Of a stretch of 20,520 nucleotides of DNA, positions 14,500 to 20,520 are shown piece by piece. Numbering within the stretch: the stretch's first letter is position 1; every line of letters begins with the position of its first letter. The notes below the pieces were generated by a model. It was not told the DNA's origin and ran no database searches. It was given only the letters and a program-made list of their open reading frames with translations. The position numbers and the translations under genes are program-made. This stretch comes from an uncultured Gemella sp. (GTDB taxonomy: Bacteria; Bacillota; Bacilli; Staphylococcales; Gemellaceae): the NCBI RefSeq assembly GCF_900766305.1, contig NZ_CAAFUZ010000073.1:1-20520 (forward strand), in the 5' to 3' direction.

Positions 14500-15531
14500 A
14501 TGAGCAAGGATTTGCTTAAAGCTATTAAATTAATTGAACAAGAAAAAGGTATTGCAGAAGATATTCTAGTAGAAGCTATTGAATTAGCTTTACTGTCAGC
14601 TTATAAAAAGAATTTTAACGCTGCAAAAAATGTAAGAGTAGATTTTAATAGAACAACTGGTGATTACAAATTTATCATTAGAAAAGATGTTGTTGAAGAA
14701 GTTTACGACGATAGAATTGAATTTGCTCTTGAAGACGCATTAAAAATTAATCCAGCATATGAAGTTGGAGATATTTATGAAGTAGTTGATTTACCAAGTG
14801 ACTTTGGACGTGTTGGAGCACAAGCTGCTAAGCAAGCTTTATTACAAAGACTTCGTGAAGCTGAAAAAGAAATCCTTTATAAAGAATATATCGAACATGA
14901 AGGTGAAATTCTTTCAGGTACAATAGATAGAATTGATTCTAGATATGTTTATGTTAAATTAGGTAAAATCGAAGCAATTTTAGGCGAAAATGAAAGAGTT
15001 AAAGGTGAAACTTATGTTCCACAAACTCCAATTAAAGTTTACATCGCGAAAGTTGATAATCCAACTCGTGGAAGTAAGCCACACGTATTAGCTTCAAGAT
15101 CACACCCTGAATTTATCAGAAGATTATTTGAAATTGAAGTTCCAGAAATTTACAGTGGTACTGTAGAAATTAAGAGTGTATCACGTGAAGCAGGTGAAAG
15201 AACTAAATTAGCTGTGTTTGCTGAAGATAAAAACATTGATCCTGTAGGTGCTTGTGTTGGTAACAAAGGTGAGCGTGTTAATCGTATCGTTGAAGAACTA
15301 AATGGTGAGAAAATTGATATTATTACTTGGGATGCTGATCCAGTTAAATTTATTACAAATGCATTAGCTCCTGCTAAAGTAGAAGAAATCAATATAGATG
15401 AAGAAGAGAAAATTGCTAATGTTAAAGTTAAAGATGACCAACTTTCTCTAGCAATTGGTAAAAAAGGACAAAACGTTCGTCTAGCGGCTAAATTAACAGG
15501 TTGGAAAATCGACATAAAAGCTGCAGAATAG
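14500..15531 (+). CDS. nusA: NusA, transcription termination/antitermination factor
   Basis: NusA binds RNA polymerase and the nascent RNA, slows elongation and promotes hairpin-dependent pausing and termination. The 343 residues give the N-terminal polymerase-binding domain (1-125), an S1 domain (about 134-200, GTIDRIDSRYVYVKLGKIEAIL) and two KH domains (about 203-343), with GNKGERVNRI and IGKKGQNVRLAAKL loops. It stops right after KH2, so it lacks the acidic repeats of E. coli NusA, as is normal in Firmicutes. AAAGGAGA at 14485-14492 serves the ATG. It may regulate its own operon through the leader hairpin at 13942-13978. Confidence 0.96.
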   Translation: MSKDLLKAIKLIEQEKGIAEDILVEAIELALLSAYKKNFNAAKNVRVDFNRTTGDYKFIIRKDVVEEVYDDRIEFALEDALKINPAYEVGDIYEVVDLPSDFGRVGAQAAKQALLQRLREAEKEILYKEYIEHEGEILSGTIDRIDSRYVYVKLGKIEAILGENERVKGETYVPQTPIKVYIAKVDNPTRGSKPHVLASRSHPEFIRRLFEIEVPEIYSGTVEIKSVSREAGERTKLAVFAEDKNIDPVGACVGNKGERVNRIVEELNGEKIDIITWDADPVKFITNALAPAKVEEINIDEEEKIANVKVKDDQLSLAIGKKGQNVRLAAKLTGWKIDIKAAE

Positions 15532-15544
15532 TGAGGTGTTGTTT

Positions 15545-15832
15545 GTGAAAAAAAGAAAAATACCAACAAGAAAATGTATATTAACAAACGAAATGTTCGC
15601 TAAGAAAGATTTATTAAGAATCGTTAAGAACAAAGAAGGAGAAATTTCTGTAGATCCTACTGGAAAAAAAGCAGGACGTGGAGCTTATGTAGTAGCTGAT
15701 TTAGAAGTTATTAAAGCTGCACAAGAAAAGAAACAATTAGAGAAGTTTTTCTCTGCATCACCAGAAGTTATGGAGCCTATCTATAATGAGGTAATTAGAT
15801 TAATCTATAGAAAGTCAATTCCACAAAAATAA
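15545..15832 (+). CDS. ylxR: YlxR (RnpM-like) RNA-binding protein
   Basis: This 95-residue basic protein has the YlxR pattern KIPTRKCILTNEMFAKKDLLRIVKNKEGEISVDPTGKKAGRGAYV. The family is encoded between nusA and ylxQ across Firmicutes and binds RNA; the Bacillus subtilis member was reported to modulate RNase P (RnpM). Three non-ATG starts are in frame (GTG 15536, TTG 15539, GTG 15545). GAGGTG at 15533-15538 is correctly spaced only for GTG 15545, which also aligns with the family start (M-K-K-R-K-I-P). Its stop codon overlaps the ylxQ start (TAATG). Confidence 0.9.
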   Translation: MKKRKIPTRKCILTNEMFAKKDLLRIVKNKEGEISVDPTGKKAGRGAYVVADLEVIKAAQEKKQLEKFFSASPEVMEPIYNEVIRLIYRKSIPQK

Positions 15833-16143
15833 TGATAAAAGCATATAATTTATTAGGTTTAATGCAAAGAGCAGGTAAACTTATTACAGGTGAAGATTTA
15901 ATCACAAAAAATTTAAAAAATAATAAAATCAAATTGTTAGTTATTGCAGAAGATTGCGGTACCAATACGAAAAAGAAATTAACAGACAAGGCTAATTTTT
16001 ATAATGTAAAATGTATCGAATTCTCTACTATTGAAAATATTAGTATCGCGATTGGAAGAGATAATCGTGTTGCTGTAGGAATAACTGATGATGGATTTAT
16101 AAAAAAATTCAAACAATTATTAGAAGAAGGAGGAAAACAGTAA
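15832..16143 (+). CDS. ylxQ: YlxQ, L7Ae-family RNA-binding protein
   Basis: The 103 residues start [26 protein letters not shown], then [19 protein letters not shown] and [15 protein letters not shown], the pattern of the L7Ae/L30e/S12e fold. Such proteins bind kink-turn RNA, and the Firmicute YlxQ has been described as ribosome- or k-turn-associated, with its exact role uncertain. The ATG shares its first base with the ylxR stop, and its own stop shares a base with the infB start (TAATG again), so translation is coupled on both sides. Confidence 0.88.
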   Translation: MIKAYNLLGLMQRAGKLITGEDLITKNLKNNKIKLLVIAEDCGTNTKKKLTDKANFYNVKCIEFSTIENISIAIGRDNRVAVGITDDGFIKKFKQLLEEGGKQ

Positions 16144-18197
16144 TGAAAAAAGTCAGAATTTATGAGTACGCTAAAGAAGTAGGAAAACAATCAAAAGACC
16201 TTATTACAGTTTTAAAAGATGCTAATATTGAAGTATCTAATCACATGTCAATGTTAACAGAAGAGGGGTTAGCTAAGCTAGATAGTGTTTTCAAAAAACA
16301 AGAAAAAGCGGTACAAAACGATAAATCTTCAAATAATGAAGGTAAGAAAAATAAAAAGAAAAAAATTAAAAAAGAGAAAAACAGAAAAGCTCAAAAACAA
16401 CAACCAGCAATTATTGAAGCTCCATCAGAAGAGACAATTTCAGAAGATACTATTTTAGTTAAAGATGGAATGACTGTAGGTGAGTTATCAGAAGTTCTAA
16501 GTATAGGTTCGACTGAACTTATTAAAAAATTATTTATGGAACTTAAAATTATGGCGAATATTAACCAGTCTCTTACTTTAGAGCAAATCGAGTTAATCGC
16601 TATGGATTACGGTAAAGAAATCCAAGAAGAAGTTGAAATCAATAAAGAAGACTTAGATCTTTACTTCGAAGTTGAAGATGCTGAAAAAGATCTTAAAGAG
16701 CGTGCGCCAATCGTAACTATTATGGGACACGTTGACCACGGTAAAACTACATTACTAGATACAATTAGAAATTCACGAGTAACAGCCGGTGAAGCAGGTG
16801 GGATTACACAACACATTGGTGCATACCAAGTACGTGCAAAAGATAAAAAGATTACATTCTTAGATACTCCAGGACACGCAGCCTTCACTACAATGCGTGC
16901 ACGTGGAGCTAAAATTACTGACGTAACTATCTTAGTAGTTGCAGCTGATGATGGAGTAATGCCTCAAACAATCGAAGCTATTAACCACGCAAAAGCGGCT
17001 GAAGTACCAATTATCGTTGCCGTTAACAAAATGGATAAACCACAAGCTAACCCTGATAGAGTTATGAATGAGTTAGTAGAATATGGACTAATCTCAGAAG
17101 AGTGGGGTGGAGATACAATCTTCGTACCAATCTCAGCTCTTAAAGGTGAAGGTATTGATGAGTTATTAGAAAATATCTTATTAGTAACTGAAATGCAAGA
17201 ATTAAAAGCTAATCCAAATCGTCTTGCTTTAGGTACGGTTATCGAGGCTAAACTTGATAAAGGTCGTGGAGCAGTAGCTACATTATTAGTACAAAATGGT
17301 AGCTTGAATGTTGGAGATCCACTTGTGGTAGGTAACACATTTGGACGTGTTCGTGCGATGATTAACGATCGTAGCAAAAATATCCAAACAGCTAAACCAT
17401 CTACACCAGTAGAGATTACAGGTTTACAAGATGTTCCTAACGCTGGAGATCGTTTCGTAGTATTCGGTGATGAAAAAACAGCTCGTCAAATCGGGGAAAA
17501 ACGTCAACAACAATATATTGAAACTACTCGTCAAGCAAATTCAGCTGTTTCGTTAGATACATTATTCGAACAAATGAAACAAGGTGAGATGAAAGACCTT
17601 AACATTATTATTAAAGCAGACGTTCAAGGTTCTGTTGAAGCTTTAGCTATGTCATTAGCTAAAATCGATGTTGAAGGTGTTAACGTACGTATTATCCATA
17701 CTGGTGTAGGTGCGATTAACGAATCTGATATTACATTAGCAGTAGCATCTAACGCTGTAGTTATTGGATTTAACGTACGTCCTGATAATAATGCAAAACA
17801 AATGGCTCAAACTGAGCAAGTAGATATTCGTCTACACAGCATTATTTATAAAGTTATTGAAGAAATCGAAGCTGCGATGACAGGATTATTAGATCCAGAA
17901 TTCGTTGAAAAAGTTATAGGTCTTGCAGAAGTACGTCAAGTATATAAAGTATCTAAAATTGGTACAATTGCTGGTGCTTATGTAACTGAAGGTAAAGTAT
18001 CACGTGACGGTAAAGTACGTGTAATTCGTGATAGTGTAGTAATTTACGAAGGTGAAATTGACACATTAAGAAGATTTAAAGATGATGTTAAAGAAGTACA
18101 AAGCGGTTATGAATGTGGTATGACTGTTGAAAACTTTAATGATATTAAAGAAGGAGATGTCTTCGAAGTATACATCATGGAAGAAGTAAAAAAATAG
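16143..18197 (+). CDS. infB: translation initiation factor IF-2
   Basis: IF-2 is the GTPase that brings fMet-tRNA to the 30S subunit and promotes joining of the 50S. In its 684 residues: an N-terminal IF2_N helix bundle (about 1-50), a short lysine-rich linker (about 60-90), a second IF2_N-like segment (about 105-160), then the GTPase domain with [11 protein letters not shown] (G1, about 195-205), [11 protein letters not shown] (G3), NKMDKP (G4) and SALKGEG (G5). Domains II-IV follow, ending with the fMet-tRNA-binding barrel. The length resembles Firmicute IF-2 with its short N-terminus. GAAGGAGG at 16126-16133 precedes the ATG. Confidence 0.97.
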   Translation: MKKVRIYEYAKEVGKQSKDLITVLKDANIEVSNHMSMLTEEGLAKLDSVFKKQEKAVQNDKSSNNEGKKNKKKKIKKEKNRKAQKQQPAIIEAPSEETISEDTILVKDGMTVGELSEVLSIGSTELIKKLFMELKIMANINQSLTLEQIELIAMDYGKEIQEEVEINKEDLDLYFEVEDAEKDLKERAPIVTIMGHVDHGKTTLLDTIRNSRVTAGEAGGITQHIGAYQVRAKDKKITFLDTPGHAAFTTMRARGAKITDVTILVVAADDGVMPQTIEAINHAKAAEVPIIVAVNKMDKPQANPDRVMNELVEYGLISEEWGGDTIFVPISALKGEGIDELLENILLVTEMQELKANPNRLALGTVIEAKLDKGRGAVATLLVQNGSLNVGDPLVVGNTFGRVRAMINDRSKNIQTAKPSTPVEITGLQDVPNAGDRFVVFGDEKTARQIGEKRQQQYIETTRQANSAVSLDTLFEQMKQGEMKDLNIIIKADVQGSVEALAMSLAKIDVEGVNVRIIHTGVGAINESDITLAVASNAVVIGFNVRPDNNAKQMAQTEQVDIRLHSIIYKVIEEIEAAMTGLLDPEFVEKVIGLAEVRQVYKVSKIGTIAGAYVTEGKVSRDGKVRVIRDSVVIYEGEIDTLRRFKDDVKEVQSGYECGMTVENFNDIKEGDVFEVYIMEEVKK

Positions 18198-18209
18198 GAG
18201 GCAAACTTT

Positions 18210-18569
18210 ATGTCAGAACTAAGAGTTAACAGACTTGCAGAACAAATTAAAAAAGAAATTACTTATGTCTTAGCTACAAAAGTTAAGAATCATGATTTAG
18301 GATTTGTTACTGTAACAGAAGTTGCTTTGACAGGAGATTATTCTCAAGCAAAAGTTTTCTACACTGTTTTAGGTGGAGAACGTGAAAAAGAAAAAACAAA
18401 AGAAGCACTTAAGAAAATTAAAGGTTTCGTAAAAAGTGAAGTTGCTAAGAAAATTAAAATTAGAAAATTTCCGGAACTTATTTTCCAATATGACACTACA
18501 GCTGAATATGCATTACACATTGAAAGTTTAATCGCTAGTGTTAGTAAAAAGGAAAATAATGAAGAATAA
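18210..18569 (+). CDS. rbfA: RbfA, 30S ribosome-binding factor
   Basis: This 119-residue KH-like protein (RVNRLAEQIKKEITYVLATKVKNHDLGFVTVTEVALTGDYSQAKVFYTVLG... KFPELIFQYDTTAEYALHIESLI) acts in late 30S maturation near the 5' end of 16S rRNA. This also ties it to RimP at the head of the same operon. AGGAGG at 18196-18201 overlaps the infB stop and serves the ATG at 18210. truB, a common next gene, is absent; the spacer after rbfA holds two large hairpins. Confidence 0.95.
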   Translation: MSELRVNRLAEQIKKEITYVLATKVKNHDLGFVTVTEVALTGDYSQAKVFYTVLGGEREKEKTKEALKKIKGFVKSEVAKKIKIRKFPELIFQYDTTAEYALHIESLIASVSKKENNEE

Positions 18570-18582
18570 TTAGAATAAAAGA

Positions 18583-18628
18583 GCGACTTAATTACAGTGA
18601 TGTCTTAATGTCACTTTGATTAAGTCGC
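18583..18628. terminator. large hairpin after rbfA, possible end of operon
   Basis: GCGACTTAAT (18583-18592) and ATTAAGTCGC (18619-18628) are perfect complements, with a second stem AGTGA/TCACT inside. It lies 13 bases after the rbfA stop, but no T-tract follows, so it is not a canonical intrinsic terminator. It may protect the mRNA 3' end or be a repeat unit. Confidence 0.5.
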
Positions 18629-18629
18629 C

Positions 18630-18708
18630 TCAATATGGTTATTTGCATTTTAAAATGAATTTGATGTGCTGATTCGATAAAATTGATTTTTTTGAATCGC
18701 CATATTGA
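18630..18708. repeat. 79-bp inverted-repeat unit in the rbfA-ABC-F spacer
   Basis: TCAATATGG (18630-18638) and CCATATTGA (18700-18708) are perfect complements. Inside are a GATTC/GAATC stem (18671-18675 and 18694-18698) and a CATTTTAAAATG palindrome. No open frame and no obvious target duplication flank it. The rest of the spacer to 18815 is AT-rich with only a weak promoter candidate. Confidence 0.5.
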
Positions 18709-18739
18709 ATTATCCCTAATCAATAATTATATTTTCTAA

Positions 18740-18769
18740 TTGTTTAAGTTTAAAGCTTTTAAGTATAAA
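18740..18769 (+). promoter_or_regulatory. weak candidate promoter of the ABC-F gene
   Basis: TTGTTT (18740-18745) and TATAAA (18764-18769) are 18 bases apart. Neither box is close to consensus, and the region is AT-rich, so chance is a real alternative. Confidence 0.3.
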
Positions 18770-18815
18770 GTAATATACAGAGTTTTATAGAATTAAAGAA
18801 TTAAAGGAGAAAACA

Positions 18816-20414
18816 ATGTTACAAGTAACAAATTTAGGTTTACGTTTTGCAGATAGAAAGCTATTTGAAGATGTAAATATAAAATTTACAAATGGTAACT
18901 GCTACGGTTTAATCGGAGCTAATGGAGCAGGTAAAACAACATTCTTAAAATTATTATCTGGTGAATTAGATTCACAACAAGGGCACGTTTCTTTAGGTAA
19001 GGGTGAACGTCTTGCAGTACTTCGTCAAAACCACTTCGCATACGAAGAAAACAGAGTTATCGATGTTGTAATGATGGGACATGAACGTCTTTGGGATGTT
19101 ATGAACCGTAAAAATGAAATTTATATGAAAGATCCATTTACTGAAGAGGATGGAATCATTGCTGCTGAACTAGAAGGTGAGTTTGCGGAGATGGATGGTT
19201 GGACTGCAGAAAGTGATGCAGCACAACTTCTTGAAGGTCTAGGTATTCCTGTTGAATTTCATGAAATGCTTATGGGAGAACTTGATAATGCTATTAAGGT
19301 TAAGGTTCTTTTAGCTCAAGCATTATTTGGTAATCCAGATGTACTTCTTCTGGATGAGCCTACCAACGGTCTTGATATTAGTGCAATTAAGTGGTTAGAA
19401 GAGTTCTTAATTAACTTTGAGAACACAGTTATCGTAGTCAGCCACGACCGTCACTTCTTAAATAACATTTGTACTCACATTTGTGACTTAGACTTTGGTA
19501 AAATCCAACTTTACGTTGGTAACTATGACTTCTGGTATCAATCTAGTCAACTTGCTAGAAGAATGGCAGAAGACAACAACAAGAAAAAAGAAGAAAAAAT
19601 TAAAGAATTACAAGAATTTATCGCGCGTTTCTCTGCGAACGCTTCTAAATCTAAACAAGCGACAAGTAGAAAGAAAATGCTTGATAAAATTACTCTTGAT
19701 GATATTAAACCAAGTAGCCGTCGTTATCCATACGTTCGCTTTACACCAGATCGTGAAATCGGAAATGACTTACTTATTGTTGAAGGTGTAAGCAAAACTG
19801 TAGAAGGTAAAGAAGTATTAAGTAATGTTAGCTTCACTGTAAATCCTAATGATAAAGTTATCTTACTAGGGGATGAAGTTGCTAAAACTACATTACTAAA
19901 AATTCTTGCTGGAGAAATGGAACCAGATAGTGGTACAGTTAAATGGGGTATTACAACTTCTAGAAGTTATATGCCAAAAGATAACTCTGAGTACTTTGAA
20001 GGGTTAAAACTTTCATTAGTAGAATGGCTTCGTCAATATGCTTCTCCTGAAGAAGAAAGTGAAGCATACTTACGTTCATTCTTAGGAAGAATGTTATTCT
20101 CTGGTGAAGAAGCGCTTAAACGTGCTCACGTATTATCAGGGGGAGAAAAAATGCGTTGTATGTTATCTAAGATGATGTTATCTAAAGCTAACGTTATTCT
20201 TCTAGATGAGCCTACAAACCACCTTGACTTAGAATCTATTACAGCTGTCAATGAAGGTATTATTGCTTTCAAAGGTTCTGTATTCTTTACATCTCATGAC
20301 TATGAGTTTATACAAACAATTGCGAATAGAGTAATTGAATTAACACCTGAAGGTGCAATTAACAAAGAGATGGACTACGAAAACTACCTAAGATTCAAAG
20401 GTATAATAGACTAA
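18816..20414 (+). CDS. ABC-F family ATPase (YkpA/YbiT-like, ribosome-associated type)
   Basis: This 532-residue protein has two ATP-binding domains and no membrane segment, the ABC-F layout. Domain 1 has Walker A GANGAGKTT (34-42) and Walker B VLLLDEPTN (176-184), but at the signature position reads LDNAIKVKV (156-164) in place of LSGGQ. A charged linker (about 245-320) matches the tRNA-contacting arm. Domain 2 has a degenerate Walker A (LLGDEVAKTTL, 350-360), an intact signature LSGGEKMR (440-447) and Walker B VILLDEPTNHLD (460-471). ABC-F proteins bind the ribosomal E site in translation control or antibiotic protection; the length and sequence fit the housekeeping YkpA/YbiT type more than resistance types. 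AAAGGAG (18803-18809) serves the ATG. Confidence 0.9.
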   Translation: MLQVTNLGLRFADRKLFEDVNIKFTNGNCYGLIGANGAGKTTFLKLLSGELDSQQGHVSLGKGERLAVLRQNHFAYEENRVIDVVMMGHERLWDVMNRKNEIYMKDPFTEEDGIIAAELEGEFAEMDGWTAESDAAQLLEGLGIPVEFHEMLMGELDNAIKVKVLLAQALFGNPDVLLLDEPTNGLDISAIKWLEEFLINFENTVIVVSHDRHFLNNICTHICDLDFGKIQLYVGNYDFWYQSSQLARRMAEDNNKKKEEKIKELQEFIARFSANASKSKQATSRKKMLDKITLDDIKPSSRRYPYVRFTPDREIGNDLLIVEGVSKTVEGKEVLSNVSFTVNPNDKVILLGDEVAKTTLLKILAGEMEPDSGTVKWGITTSRSYMPKDNSEYFEGLKLSLVEWLRQYASPEEESEAYLRSFLGRMLFSGEEALKRAHVLSGGEKMRCMLSKMMLSKANVILLDEPTNHLDLESITAVNEGIIAFKGSVFFTSHDYEFIQTIANRVIELTPEGAINKEMDYENYLRFKGIID

Positions 20415-20421
20415 TAAAAAA

Positions 20422-20520
20422 TGGCTCTTTGTCAAATTCGGGGCATGGAGAAAAACAGGAAATGAAATCTAGGCAGCATTTTGCTGCTTAGATTTTTTCT
20501 TATTTTCTTTAAGTTTGACA
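20422..20520. mobile_element. possible end of a second insertion sequence, cut by the window edge
   Basis: GGCTCTTTGTCAAATTCGGGG (starting 20423) resembles, from memory, the terminal repeats of ISL3-family elements that start GGCTCTTT or GGTTCTTT. The placement, directly after a gene and followed within 45 bases by a strong terminator, repeats the layout of the IS at 4758. TGTCAAA here and TTTGACA at 20514-20520 are complementary. No transposase is in view, so this is tentative. Confidence 0.3.
20465..20498 (+). terminator. strong intrinsic terminator downstream of the ABC-F gene
   Basis: AAATCTAGGCAGC (20465-20477) pairs with GCTGCTTAGATTT (20483-20495), 13 pairs with one G-U, around ATTTT, followed by TTT. 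It may belong to the ABC-F gene or to a mobile element that begins near 20422. Confidence 0.85.

Noticed and set aside
15150..15587. Antisense frame of 145 codons opposite the end of nusA
   Set aside because: It overlaps conserved KH-domain coding sequence; its composition is what the complement of nusA would give.
1..20520. CRISPR arrays, tRNA or rRNA genes, and defence or toxin-antitoxin modules
   Set aside because: No regularly spaced repeats, no tRNA cloverleaf pattern and no proteins of such systems were seen on either strand.

Overview
The window is a low-GC chromosomal segment from a Firmicute of class Bacilli. AT-rich spacers, strong AAAGGAGG-type ribosome-binding sites, GTG/TTG starts, a T-box leader and the order rimP-nusA-ylxR-ylxQ-infB-rbfA all support this. 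Protein style and gene content suggest Gemella or a close relative, but that is an inference from recognition and no database was searched.

Layout, left to right. (1) 1-1468: the 3' part of ruvA, then ruvB. (2) 1657-2421: queH, closed by a strong terminator. (3) 2688-4734: ptsH-ptsI with their own extended -10 promoter. (4) 4758-6312: a complete IS3-family (IS150-group) insertion sequence on the minus strand, with 24-bp imperfect inverted repeats and a 3-bp GAA target duplication. (5) 6429-11668: a promoter, a phenylalanine T-box leader, then pheS-pheT-plsY-folD packed so tightly that they read as one operon. (6) 11708-13880: two promoters, secE-nusG, a degV/fakB-like gene and a glyoxalase-fold gene. 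(7) 13888-18569: promoter, a leader with a weak hairpin and a possible 13-codon peptide, then rimP-nusA-ylxR-ylxQ-infB-rbfA. (8) 18570-18815: a spacer with two large hairpins. (9) 18816-20414: an ABC-F ATPase gene. (10) A terminator and possibly the start of another mobile element at the right edge.

Most genes are housekeeping: recombination, tRNA modification, sugar-uptake control, Phe-tRNA charging, phospholipid and folate metabolism, protein export, transcription elongation, translation initiation and ribosome maturation. I see no new multi-gene system. The most interesting signal is how the insertion sequence sits in the chromosome. Removing the element and one GAA copy rebuilds a 12-bp intrinsic-terminator stem with a GGAA tetraloop just after ptsI, so the element landed inside the loop of the ptsHI terminator. 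Its left end carries its own strong terminator pointing the way ptsI is transcribed, and its right-end hairpin buries the transposase ribosome-binding site. Other points of interest are one degenerate composite ATP site in the ABC-F protein, the leader of the nusA/infB operon, and the extension of Phe T-box control to plsY and folD.
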